This document shows, piece by piece, positions 35,566 to 48,885 of a DNA stretch of 64,000 bases. The stretch spans positions 7,163,501 through 7,227,500 of the forward strand of contig JAMPIT010000417.1 in assembly GCA_026261815.1 (NCBI GenBank). The letters run 5' to 3'. A model generated the notes under the pieces. It ran no database searches. It saw nothing but the letters and a program-made list of their open reading frames with translations, and was not told where the DNA came from. Source of the stretch: Monarcha castaneiventris obscurior. Taxonomy: Eukaryota > Chordata > Aves > Passeriformes > Monarchidae. Made by a program: the position numbers and the translations under genes. Every line of letters starts with the position of its first letter. Positions within the stretch are counted from its first letter, which is position 1.

Positions 35566-38500
35566 TCCTGGAAAAGTTAGATTATGCTAGCTTAATCGTC
35601 TTCAAACTGGTAGTCTAATGAAGCTTACAGTTAAAGACAATACTTAGTGTTTACCACATTAAAGTAACTTCTAGTTTATAATTAATAAAATTGGTTGAGA
35701 AACTTGGTAGTTTAGGAGATGTGTAACAACATATAAAAGCCGTTGTCTTTATTTTCAATATGATGTCTAGACATTGATTTTAACTCTGAACCTGCAAGAA
35801 GTTCTAGATGGTTACTAATATCTTTATAGAGAAAAGAAATGGAAATACCAATCAATTAATAGTAGAAAAGTATCCACACTACAAAAACAACTGTCCAGTT
35901 CATATAAATTATTCCAGCTGTTGGAAAACCCCACAGAGAATCTGAACCTAAAAGGGGCCATGGAAAGTAAACTTGCTATTGTTGATCCTACTGTAGAGTA
36001 TTTTTTCTTACCCATTACTGACATACTGATGGAAGAACAAGAGTCATGTTCTATTCTCACTCCCATGATAATTGGTATCTACTAGTTAGAGGCCAATAAT
36101 TTTAGATATTGTCATCTGGCATAATGTATCAGAACCAAATTCTGAAAATCTTTTCTAAAGAAGCTTTTTCTAAGAATAACAGAGAATGAAGCACCAGTAG
36201 AGCACCAGTGTTTTTGTTTAAAAAGAAATCAAGATAGCTGCTGCCCATATTTTCTATATGATAGATTAAAAAAAAATGTTAACAAAATACCTCGCAACAA
36301 CTATCAGAAAGTCAAAGCCAATCTTCTTTTCCCTGCCCCATCTTCACTGAAAATACAACAGTCTCAATTAGAAGTAGGGTTATTTACATAGGACATGGAA
36401 TTGCTTATCAAGTCAATTTGCATTCTAGGCAACAAATAGATGGATTACAGTATTATGTATAAAACTTAATCCTGCTGTAGTGATCCATGAAATTGCAGTC
36501 AATTTTGCTGAAATGGAACATTATATTTTTAAGTAGAAATGAAAGAAATCGAGAAGGAGGAGGAAAGCCATAGGAGCTGAACTTTGAATACAAGATTAAA
36601 TTATTGCTAAGAACATAGCACTGCTGGGAACAGCATGAGCTGCTACATGAAGCCGCTGACCTGTTGACTTTCAGACACAATCAAGTATCCTCCTTGCCAG
36701 AGTAAATTAGATGAATTATGGGTGGTGATGGGCCTGTCACACTGCACATTCCTGTCCTCAAGTGATGTATGTGAAAGTGAATTCCTGCTGATACAAACTC
36801 CATGCAGCTCCTATTGGCTCTGACACACCAGCAGCATGCATCTGCTCTGTGCAATGAAATAATTGCATTGTGATGCTTCCACAGCACAGCTGCACAGAAT
36901 GATTTTCTTGATTTTATACTGATGAGAGAAATTCAAGACTGTTTAGTGACTGTATAAAAATCTGGGGGCTATGGGATTAAACTAAGGAAAACTCTAACGG
37001 TACCATAAGAATTTGCATTTCAATGCCTTTTTCCCCCCTCTTTCAGCAAAAGAAGGCACGTGCTTCCACCTCCACTGCTTAACTTGAAAGTAGTATGTGG
37101 TTTAATGTGGTTTCAGAATAAGTCAGAAAAAAACCAACTAACATTTGGTCACTCAGTTCTAAGATGCTGTCACTGTCTGAAATTGCTATTGCCCTTCACA
37201 CGAGTTTTGCTAACTGACAATACATGCAGTCGTACTCCATCCTATTTGTGAACTAAAATATCCCAACTTCAAAATTCCTCTGAAAAGGAATTTGAAAGCC
37301 CTGTACTCATCAGTGGCAGAAGTAACAACCTGAATTACCAGCTACAAACTCATTTTATATTGCTCACCCCAGACCAGAATTTAATTAGTGTGATGTTGTA
37401 AGATTCAGGGCTTGTAGAACTTAACAACAGAAACCAGGAATGAAAGAGGAAATGTAAAGTTACAGAGAGAAGGAGATCTTAGTACTGAATTTTCAGGTTT
37501 ACAGTTCCAGGAGAGGAGGGAACCAGAGGTCTTTCAGTGTCTGCAACCTGTCTCTAGAGGCATTTTATAGCATATGTTAATGTCTTTGCTCAGCATGACA
37601 AACCCAGGAAAAATCTGCCTTATCTTCCCTTTCCAGTAGTTTCTGACAGTATCAGAAGTAGCAATATGACAAACAGGCATCAAGATAGCTAAAACATAAT
37701 TAGATGTTGTATCTCTTATATTATGCTGTCCCCTAAGAGATCTGCTATCAAAGGCTGCTCACCAACATTTAATTTCTTTTTGCTCCTACCAGACTTTCTC
37801 ATTACAAACTTCAGCCTAAACAACTCAAGCTTATATTTTAAAACTATGTTTGGTAAAATTTTTAGTTGATTTAAACTGAAAAAGGTTTCCATGCTAAGAA
37901 GAGTGGTATTTATTAAAATAAAGGTTAAAAATCCACATAATGCAAAAAAGTAAAAATGACAGATCAATGGCTTTAGAAAAAGGGGAAAATGGAAGTGTTT
38001 AGGAATAACACAATGGGTCTGATATAGTACTCTTTTGTCACAAAAAGAGTTGTATTGTGGGTGTTTATATCTAGCCAGCATTTCTCTGTCTCAGCCTGTT
38101 TTTCTGTTGTCTTAGACCCTATTTGATAAAGCTTGGTTTAACTAAAAGATTTAATAAAAAACTGTGATAGCAGGGCCTATTGATGGTTAGTCTTAAAATA
38201 GCTTGACAGAAGGTGCACTAGGATCCCCAAACCAGGAAGACATAGACTTGTTTTGGGTCAAGACTGAGGTGCCTGTGCAGAGCTAGGAAGAGAGCATCAC
38301 TAGGGAATAACAAGTAATCAGTGTAATGGACTCTGTTCGAACTGTGCAACAGCACTGGGACTGAACAGTACTGGAAGAACAGACGTGCTGCAGAAACCAT
38401 AGATTAAATGCTCTGAAAAGGTGGGTAAAGATCAATAGAGTGGTTACAGCAGATTTGTAACACAGCTTTCTTTATGCTTTATTCCAGCTACAGATGTCTT

Positions 38501-40000
38501 AAATAATTTAGACTACTGGTATTCACACAGACTGTACAGGATATACAGGTAAAAGGAGAAATTAATTCTGTGGGTTCTAGGCAGGATTCAAAAAAGTCAT
38601 CCACTTACCACTTGTCAGATGATATTCACTGTGGTATAACATGGGAACAGGATGTCTGTGTCAATAGGATGCTAGTGTTAGCTAAATCAGTATGGCTCTG
38701 TGCCACAGAACAAAGAAATTGCCCACTTGTAGCATATTTTCAGTTATTTTGGTGCAGCTTTTGCATATATTGAATACTACAGAAGTCTAAAAAACATCAA
38801 GGCTATTTACTAATGAGTAAATAATTCTACATAACATTTAAACTGTAAAATGGAAGGAGAAGCTTGTGAATACTTAGTATTAGCAGGCATTGTTTTGTTT
38901 GGATAATCTTCTAAAATTCTGTGAATTTCACTTGAGCTGAAGTTGCAGTAGGAAACTTCACTAAACAATCCAGTGTTTAATCTCAGAAAAAAATTACTCA
39001 GAATTTTTGCCTTGATTTTCTAAGACTCAAATGCCAGATATTGAATACAAAGTTACAGGACATGACTATTCAAGTTGACATACCATCCAAACCAACCAAA
39101 GTCACTGTGTACAGCATTTAGTCTGTTGCTGCACTTTTGAGCCTGACCCATCAATCCGAAATATTTTTGTATTTTAGATGCAGTCAGTATAACATAAAGG
39201 TTGTAATGTTGTCTAGTTTCATCAGGAGAAAAAGAGAAGTGCTGCAATTTTTGGACAGGGTGAGAACAAATCTTTTGTGATGCGACAAACTCATTTCAAA
39301 CAGAAGATTGTATCTGTTTTTATTGGTGGGGGATGTGTGGTGTGCTTGCTGCATATATTGCAAAGAGAAGTCTATGAAGTCCTTGCTGGGCCCTTCCTCT
39401 GCAGTAACACCCAAGATTTCTCTGTGTGGCAAATCCAGGTGCAGGAAAGCAGGAGGCAGCTCTGTGTTTATGTCAGCTGCAGCGTATGGTCACCAGTTGG
39501 CCAGCATGCTGTGTTTAGGCGCTGTGAGGTCTTCAAACACCGCTAATGTTTCCATACCATATGTACTGTAATATCTAATCACCATGGGAGTAGAGTCTAA
39601 TGTTTCAGCATAATTTATTTGTTGGCTGATAAAAAATCAGCTAACACTCAAAATGCTATTCGTTATTAGTCTTTTTTTTTTCTTTTCTGTTTTTCCTAAA
39701 CCAAGGCAGAGAAAAACACTATGACCTGCAGCTTTTCTGCCTTCTGCCTTCCCAAGTTGCTTTCTTTTTCTCACCAGACATGAGCTGCAACCTTCTCCCT
39801 TTTCCAGAAAACAAACATTTTCACACAAGTAGTTTCAGCTGATCTCTTTCTCAAGTGTTTGGAACACTGTGTAGCTCCTAACAGAAGAAACTTCAGAAAT
39901 GCATTTTCTATGGGAGATTAAATCATCCTGATATAAAAGATATTCCTAACATCTTATGTCCTTTCGTTGTTGTTGTTGCTGTTTTTCAATAGTTCCACAT
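35566..40000. other. Non-coding AT-rich DNA
   Basis: The longest frames (121 codons on the - strand at 37716-38081; 87-89 on the + strand near 39300) have no recognisable domains. A short GTT repeat lies near 39966. No transposon is recognised. Confidence 0.5.
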
Positions 40001-43000
40001 TGTAATATTAACTTCAAACAGACTCGCCTGAGAATCACCATAATCTTGGAAATGATTAGATTTTTTTTCCCCCACATTGAATTCGGTTTGCAGTTAACTG
40101 GGGAAAAACAATAATATTTCAAAATGAAGAAACTGAAGAATCAGAGTGCCTCCAGTGTGTGTTCCACAATGCCTTAAAGAATATGTGTATCTCACTCACA
40201 GCCCTGTGACTTTTTCCTTTCTAAAGCAAATTGATGCTGAAAGACACATCTATGCTCTTCTCAACACAGTAAAGAAAGGTTTATTTTTTTTCCATTGTGA
40301 TTCCTATGACTATGTGGAATAATCCAAATATATTAAAATCTCTGAAGGGAATCATCCCATTGCTTCCTCTCAGCTCCAGCTATGCACCTGTGCAGGAGGT
40401 TGTACTCATGTAATGTCAGTGGAGAATCTAATAACTTTTAGAAGAATTGGTTTTCTTCCAATGGTGTCTTAGTCTCAAAGCTGCACAGGAATCCATGTTG
40501 GGGAAGAGGAGAGGAGAAGGGAAGTTGTGAGATTGTCCATTTCAACAACTGTCAAACATTGGATGCATTTAGCTGTAGTGCTAAAGGGACTATGGTGCTA
40601 AGTGCACCCTTTTGCACAGCTCTGGCATTGACAAGACACTTAAAAGTGTTTGTAAATGGCATTGCTTTTTCATGCTCTCTAAGAATATTTTACATTGCCA
40701 GACCTAAGTTAAGACCTAAATTAGAAGTAGACCAAATACATGTTCTGTTGATTTCAGTTATCTGGATCTTCCTCTGAGCAACTGCCTCTATGGGAAATGT
40801 GCTGGATAATGACAGTTCTATTCTAGGACTCAGAAGTCAATTCAGAAGAAGATGGTCAATTTAAACTTTTTTGGTCTATGGAGTCCTCATGATTGCACAG
40901 TTAAGTTGCAGTTTTCTGCCCAGAGAAAGTATGATACCACCATGATGGTGGTAGTCTTATTTTTTCTGAACTCTCAGATCCCTTAGAAGCAGATGATGCA
41001 ATTGGTAGATGTACCTTGAAAATATAGTTGAAACACCGAGAACCCCTTATTAGAGTCAGTTAATACAGCTAATAAAAGTTGCATCAATTTTCTTCAATGA
41101 TCTACAGCAGTTTCAATATGGATGTGCAAGTCCTTCGTAAAAATCTCACTTAACCACACTGAATGTTGTTACAAGGTCATTCTCACTGGAGGTAAAATAA
41201 ATAATGACATATGCTCAGATCACAGTGCATGACAACTGTCTTCTGAGAGCTATGCACAAAATGTGGTCAGCTCACCCAGCAATCCCAATGACTGGATGTT
41301 TTAACAGAGATAATGCTTGTATACAACCTTAGCAATATATGGTTAAAAGCTGAAGGAAAACAAAATGGGGAAATTTTATTAAAATAACATGATTTTTTTC
41401 CTATTTTCAAGTATTAGTGGTTCTGCTTTAAACTCCTGTTGGAAAAATAAGTAGGACGTTTTTTCCCTTTCGTATGTTTAGCTATATCTGTAGTTTATCA
41501 ATCTAAAGGGCTTTAACTTCCTGTAACATGGGTGTTATCTTCTTGCATTGCATACAAGTTTTCTAACTTTTCATAAAACAATCACATGAAGACAAAGCTC
41601 AAAACACAGTCTGAGATTTCATTACAAGGGGCTTGGCTTTTTAAGGCTGGCTACCATCAGAGATGCCCAGCAAGGGTTAGTTGAAAATCCATTTAATGGC
41701 ATTACCTTTAACCAAAACACAAGAAAAAAATGTAGATTTTCCCAGAATAATATAACCCTCTCCATCTATACTTGGAGGGAGTCTCTCATCAGCTTCTCTC
41801 CTCTGGCTATGAATTGTACCAACAGCCCTCCCTTAGTGCCTTGTAACCCTGAAAGAAGATTGGCTGGTTTTATGGTTGAGTCACTGCACTGAATGCAGAC
41901 CTGCTTTATTTACACAGATTTCCTGTGTAGTCTTAGATAAATAATCTCTTTATTCCTCAAATGATAAAACAAGGCTTAAATCTCTCAAACTCATAAGGAT
42001 ATTCTGAAGATCAGTTGATTAGTTTTTGTGAGACACTCTGATATCAGTGAAGAGATGCTTCAAAAAAGCCAGTAAATATAGAGCCATCTTTGATTTCTGG
42101 TCTTCCACAGCTTTTGTTAAAAAAACCCCCAAAGCTTTCTGCTTAATAAATCCCAGCTGGATGACTGTTCTTTTTTCACTCAGCATCTCTCACATTACTT
42201 TTCTAAGGTGGAGCCCATTTTCTTCCCTTCTCCTTTTTGAAGCTCCTTACTCTTTGCCGATTTAGTGCAACATATGCTTTCTAAACATATTTATTCGCTG
42301 CTTTTTCTGCTCACATTCCCGAGTGTCTTATAAATGCATGTATATAAAAGACTTCAAACAAAGAAATAAGACTGCTGCAGGGATACCACATAGCAAACAG
42401 ATAAACAAGCTATTAAATAGTTAGCTATCTGGTCCCTTCATTATCATATCTGAGCACCCACCGTGGGAAGTCTTGGAAAGAAATAGCCATAAATTCTGTA
42501 GAAACTAGAGGAAGCAACCTTTAATTGTGTATAAAGTAATACTATCAGGGACCTAGAGTTAATATATTATTCTTTTAAGTTTAATTTGGGTTCATTAGCC
42601 ACTCGAAGTAATAAGTATTTTGGGGTTTATGTCTCATCCATAGTTGATTCCAAGGTCAGCATCTTCTATGGATGTTGGTGTAATAGAAGCTCAGAGAAGT
42701 CTGCATACTAAATTGTCATAACCCATTGCAGCAAAGTTTGGCTTGGAGACTCCTAGCTATGAACAACAAGGCATGGTCCTAATAGCCTAAGTGAAATACG
42801 GAGATAAGAATCCAAAATAGGTGCACATACAACCTATGTGCCTATGTCAGCCTATGTTTGCACTGCTATACACCTCTCTGCTGAACTCAGTTCTGCAATG
42901 CAGAAGTATTCAAGGACTTCCTGCCTTCCCTAGGAAAGACACCATGATTCAGAACACTGTCTGAATGGAAAAAAACTATTTAAAGCTTTCATGTAGCCAA

Positions 43001-46000
43001 CAAAAGAACATGCAGCCACTAAATAACACCAACATCTTTTCATTTTCCTTCTGTATTTCTTGTCACATTTGTCATATGAATAAAGATTTCTCTCAGGAAA
43101 TTTCATCCTTAAAATTAGTTTTTCAGCTGTTCCCTACTCTCCTGTTTTGCTCCATGTATTATGAAGCACATGTGTCTGACATAATGCTGCAATAACGTTA
43201 ATTTTAAAGTAGCACCTAGAAGTGGAGGGAGAGGGCCTGATCCTGGTTTGCTGAGTGGATAATTTTTACACAAATGAGCAAACCAACACAGCTTCTTATA
43301 TTCATGTCTCCCTGTTAGAAATGGAAGCAGGCTGCAGACACTGGGGATATAAACACAGAAGGCAGCAGGTAGGAACAGGAGGGCCAGGCTGAGCTGTGAA
43401 TCTGTCTGGCTTTGTCTATTACTGTAAAGACTTATAAAACCTGTTAGTATTCAGCTCCAGCCACTGGCTGTTGGCATTGCAGTTAATGGACCAAATGATG
43501 CCTCAAAGGCATTTTTCTACCCGATTAATTCCAGGAAATTTAACATCTGTGTAAAAAATACCAACCCTTCGCCCCTAATAATTAAAAAAATATTTCTCAT
43601 CAGAACATTTTCCAAGGCAGAATCCATGTCATATCAAAATCAGCTTTCTCTGGCACCCAGGCAAAAGCAGCAGTAGCCCAAACCAGACAAGTTCTCTGAA
43701 AATGTGAAATCATCAGAGGCTATTTTAACACTGATGTACTTAGAAGGGAAGAGCTGATGGATATCTAACAGATTTATTTAATCATCATTCTATTCCCCCA
43801 CCTTCCAAGTAGTTAACTAACAAATATGAAACTGGTAGTATTAGCAGTCAAATACTTCAAATAAGGATGTTTCTCAGGGGAAAAGTTGTGGGACCTGAAT
43901 AACTAAAATGAACGTAGTGATTTCATTTGTCATCTGTTCCCTCTGGTATAAATGCAGTAAGAAAAAAATTAAGCCCATCTTCATGAGTGCCTACCATAAT
44001 ACTGAATATGAGGGACCAAGGTAGTTTCCTGCCTGACTTCCCCTGACAGGAATCAAACATGTATTGCAAAAAATGTACAAAATTACCATTTAAAAATTAT
44101 GTTCAAGATAAAATTCTGTAGTCTGAGCATTAACACTTTATCCAAGTCCTCCATTGCTCTGTTGGGTCTGCAAAGAATGATGTGCAGCTCAGAATACTTC
44201 AGTATAGGTTTTACCAAGACCTTATGCTATCTTGGGCTGGAGTTCATTCTCTTTCACATTGTAAAATTGTAGTCTGAGATCCCAGTGAGACACCTGTTTT
44301 GAATTGTGCCCTGTACTCACTCACGTTTAGTTCTGTCTTACATCATGGGTAATCCTGTTTAAATCGACCAGATGCTACCTAATATGAATAAAATATCACA
44401 ATTTGACTCAGCAGCATAAGCAAGGGATTAGGCAAGTTGACTTATCTGGCATCTGGTTACTAGTCAGCAGAATTGAAGCCCTCTAGAAAGTAAAATGCTC
44501 TCTAATTTTGAGAATTACATTTAATAATAGTGAATGAATGCATAATAACATATAGCTATAGTTGTATGGGTATTCTAGGGAAAAACTCTTTATCCCCTTC
44601 ATGCTCCATTGGATGCCTGTGTTCTAGTTTCTGCACAAGACTATTGTTAAACTAGTTAATTAGAATCTAGTTATCACTGTCTTACATCTGTCACATGTGA
44701 GAAATATTTCACCTAGGTAGTTAAAATGTTCAGTTTAGAAGTTGTTTTATACATAAATATATCATCCACATTACTCAAGGTATGTGCATAATAACAGAGT
44801 GCTGAAAGACTTCAAAGCATTGAAGAACCAACAGTCATCACATAAGGCAAACATGACTGTGTTCCTCCCTCAATGTCAAAAATAGGGAAGGACACTGGAA
44901 TGACCTATATTGAAACTAGCAAACTGAAAAAAATATATGGAATTATCAAGCAGCTACTCATTCCTTAGAGTTTTTACAGTCCAGAAGACAGACCATGTCT
45001 GGATCTGAATTCAGACATTGAGTAAATTAGATTTTCAGCCACTGAATTGCAGAGCAGCAGGAGAAAAGGGTATAGAAAAAAAAAAAGGGAAGAAAAATTC
45101 AAACCCAAAGGATTTTTATCTGCCTTGAGAGAAGCACTTTTTAAACAAATTGTAACTGTTTATAGCTCTGTGCTCTATGACTCTGAGGACATATTCTCCA
45201 GCCAAGGCAGGTAATTTTTTGTGCACTCAGGAGGGGAGGAATATGCCCCCAAATATTTTACGTCTTATGAGGAAATGGAGGGCAAACTCATCTCTGTATT
45301 ATTCCTACCTGCCTGTGATGATCATTTCAGTGGGCCTTGTGAAAACCTGCTGTAACTGATTTGCCACTTTCTTGAATAAAAATAATTTCCTACAAATTGT
45401 GCCTCCTGCATTTCAAAGAGGTTTGGAAATGATTTTTTTTGTTTGTTGAAAAAACATTATTATATTATAGCAATATTCCACCATATTCTTGCCAAGTTTC
45501 TCATTAGTATCAGCAGCATCCAACACAATCTAACTCTTCCCTCTGCTCAGCAAGCTGCCTTCTCAGTGGATGATGAAACTTGGCACGAATAAAGAGTAAA
45601 TCTTATTAGCAATGCCCACACGTGCTGTGCAAGGACTCGTACGTGATCTACAGTGCTGGAGGAAGACGTGCAGACTGATTACAAAAGGGGATTTTGTAAA
45701 GACTTCATCTCTATGGTTGCTCAGTCAGCACAGGCAAAGCTTCCACATCTCCCTGTTTAAGTGGCTTGTGATAAAATCTGCTTCAGTCCATCTTGATTTC
45801 CATGCATAGGCTGCAGGAATTTAGGAAAGCAGGGCTTTCCTTTTTCTAGTTTTTCATGCTTTGGAATACTAATATTTAGCATTTAGAAAGTACTTTACTG
45901 TTTCAACTCACTGTCTAATTAAATATCGCTGTGACAGTCCCCTAAAAATACAGCAGCTGTTCAGGCACAGTACTGCAGAATGATATCTGATGTTTTGCAC

Positions 46001-46478
46001 TTCTCTTCTAGAAATAGGAAATTGCTGTGATTTCTCACAGTACGATAGCGGCAGGGAAACACTGATTCTTTGACAATAATGACATTGTGGTACTCTTCCT
46101 GAGGTTAGGGGCCTAGTTCTTACTAATGGGAACACTACTGCAAGGCAACATTTAGAAGTTCTTTTGTGTTTGAGCACTCTCAGGTAGTTTCATTCCAAAA
46201 TTTGCATTCTGCACCAAGTTTCCCAGCTGCCTAACTTGCTTTGTGGGCTCCCGAGCTCCAGCTGGAACCAAATGCAGAAGTTCTTCTTGTAAGGAGAGTC
46301 TGATTCCATTTCAGATATGACTGTGGGCCATGCCTAGAGCAGCCTCTCCTAATGTGTCCTGACAGTCCCTCCTGGTGTGCCTCAGAGCACACATGAAATG
46401 CTGTCAGGAACAAACTGGTTGGCTGGTTTACTTGCTGGTAAACTAAATATCAGCCTTCACATTATATGGGGCTCTACC
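40001..46478. other. Non-coding AT-rich DNA
   Basis: More than 6 kb with no frame over about 90 codons, no CpG cluster and no recognised repeat. The stretch at about 43320-43560 (TAATTC/ATTAAT cores, low simple-repeat content) might be conserved non-coding DNA. A 12-A run lies near 45078. Confidence 0.5.
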
Positions 46479-46755
46479 ACAGAATCACAAAAGGGTTGAG
46501 TTTGGAAGTGACCTCTGGAGGACCATCTGGTTCAAACTTACGCTCCAGCAGGGCCGCCTAGAGCTGACTGCCCAGGATTGGATCATGTCCAGATGGCTTT
46601 TGAATATCTCCAAGGGGGAAGACTCCACAGCCTTCCTGGGCAATGTGTGCCAGCTTTGTCACACTCACAGTAAAAGAGTGTTTTCTGAAGCTCAGATGGA
46701 GCCTCCTGTGTTTCAGTTTGTGCCCATTGCCTTTGGGTCCTGTCAGTTAAAGGGG
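46479..46755 (-). mobile_element. CR1 LINE 3' end fragment
   Basis: The + strand begins with CACAGAATCACAAAAGGGTT and continues through TTGGAAGTGACC, the reverse complement of the CR1 terminal tag and 3' UTR. It then follows the end of ORF2 in antisense (GACTCCACAGCCTTCCTGGG, GCCTCCTGTGTTTCAGTTTG, TGCCCATTGCC, TCCTGTC). About 275 bases are kept, a typical 5'-truncated insertion of moderate age. Confidence 0.92.
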
Positions 46756-48132
46756 ATGGAATAGCCTGCAGGGAGTCAGCTAGGTGGAAGATAATCCATG
46801 TGTTATTTCATGCCAGCTTCCAACTGCAGTGTCTGGCACAGGACAATCCCTCACAAAACCTGGGGTTCATTTCAGGGAAAGAAAGGCGCAAGTGTTGCAG
46901 TTCATGCTGAAGTGTCTTCAGCTGATGACATAAAATGTATCAGTCACCTCTGGATGCAAGGTTTGGCATCTGCCATGTCTCTGATACCAAAGGTGTAAAG
47001 TACTACCTTCAGTCAACTTAACAAGATTTTTTCTTCCAAAATTTAGCCTTCAAACTCATAAATCTCAGCAACAAGTGTCACATGATGACAGCAGTAAGGC
47101 TGCAGTAAAGCCAGTGCTGCTGTGCTTTTACTGCTACCAAGCCTGTGGCATGAAAACTTGTACAACCAGTGACATGCAGCCCCAAATGCATCTTGCCGTG
47201 TGAGCAGGGATAACCTTCTAGAAAAGCAACAGGATAATCGGTGCTGTTGTAGGGTTACTGGGCCATAAAGAGAGGAGGAGACAGAAGCCAAACCTTACCC
47301 AGGTGCAGTGCTGATAATTGCATTCACTTAAGGAGAAAATCTTGCACGCATGGGACCAGATTCCACATCAAACAAAGTGGCTCTATTGAGATTAACACAG
47401 TGCTGCTTCATACTGTACAAGGATCTCCCTATTGGCAGAAATCAGCCTTCAGAAATATAGGCTCCTGTTTATTTTGCTCACTCCTGCCCCAAACTTGACT
47501 GTTGTTCTAGCAGAGCCCTGCCTATCCCTCTGGGGAGCTGCATGGTCCTATGACCACTAAAGAGCACATGAGCAATTACCGCTGCAGTGGGGTAAGAAAG
47601 ACGTAAAAGAAAAATTGGCAGTTACTACAAAACAAAAATGCATATCCTAAACCTCCCAATTAAAGATAAACCATAACCACTATTTAAACCATCTTGCTTA
47701 CAGTTAAATTACAGCACACCAATGCTTTATCCCTAGCAAGCAGGAGTGAGAGTTCTATACTGTGGAATTTTATAAGACATAACCAGAGTAAGGAAAATAG
47801 CTCTGTTCAATAAATGTATGAAAATAACCACAGCAGGAAACCACCATTAAAAAGTCCAGTTAGAAAAACATCTTCCAGATTACTCAGGGTTCCTTCTCTT
47901 TCCATTTTCTTGTTAGTTTTTAGAAATATAACCATCTTTTTTCAAAACTTCACACAGACAAAACTTTTCCTGGGACCAGTGGTTCCTATATTGCTCAAGA
48001 CCAACATGTCTGCTCTGGTGAGATCAAATGATGTCAAGGAAGTTGAAGTCCAAATCTCCAGGAGATAAATCACTCACTACACTTCAATATAGGAACAGGT
48101 TTCTGAGCATACTGTCAAAATGACATCATTCA
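46756..48132. other. Non-coding DNA, nothing recognised
   Basis: Frames up to 84 codons, none recognised. No repeat family is seen. Confidence 0.5.
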
Positions 48133-48885
48133 GAGAATATAAGAATAATGGTACAAAATTAGACCAAAGGTTCCTCTAGTTCGGTATCCTCTGTTCAGCA
48201 GTAGAACATAAGTACTATTTTGGGAAGGACTACAAAAAGCAGGATAAATTCTGGGTGATCTTTTCCTGAAATAATCTTGTAGCTTCAAGCCATGTAATAG
48301 CTTTAAAGAACTGACATAAGGGGTGAATGTAGAGCATCATGTTCAGTAGCCACAAACGTATTTCTCCTCTGAATTTGTTCAGGCTGGTTTTGACACCCAT
48401 TCTGATCTTGGCCTCCTCAAAACCCTGTGGTGCCGAGTTTCAATTATATGCTGTGGGGAAAGGTGATGTTCTGAGTTTGTATTAAAGCAAATTTATTACA
48501 GCTTAAGAATTCACTGGGTGTCCTTTACTTCCTGTGTTGCAAGAAATAATGAGTAGTCATTTCCTATTCACTTTCTGTACTCCACATGTCTTTTATGGAT
48601 CCGGGTAACATCTCCTGCTTTTTTTTTTCCCAAGCTAATGTAACAATTTAGTACTTACTCATGTACAAACCACTCTATACCTTAAATCACACTTGCTCTC
48701 CTTCTCTGTAGTCTTTCTAGTTCTTTGCAATAGTCGAGGTTGAAAATGCACCAGGAATTTGTACAGTAGCACAATAATGGTTTCTGTCCTATTCTTTTCT
48801 TAGTAACTCTTAACCTTCCCTTTGACTTTTTCATCTCTGTGCAACACTGAGCTGATGTTTTATAACATGGACCACTGGAGACTGA
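48133..48885 (-). mobile_element. Ancient CR1 LINE, 3' UTR and C-terminal ORF2 portion
   Basis: The + strand is the reverse complement of the old, turtle/crocodilian-like CR1. In order it shows the terminal AGAATATAAGAATAATGG tag, AGACCAAAGGTTCCTCTAG, TTTTGACACCCATTCTGATC, CCTGTGGTGCCGAGTTTC, AGTCATTTCCTATTCACTTT, the GTCTTTCTAGTTCTTTGCA block, GAATTTGTACAGTAGCACAA and GCTGATGTTTTATAA. That is roughly 750 bases of a single copy, full of substitutions and small indels, with no usable frame. It is the same family as the copies at 7650, 23640 and 35222. Confidence 0.85.
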
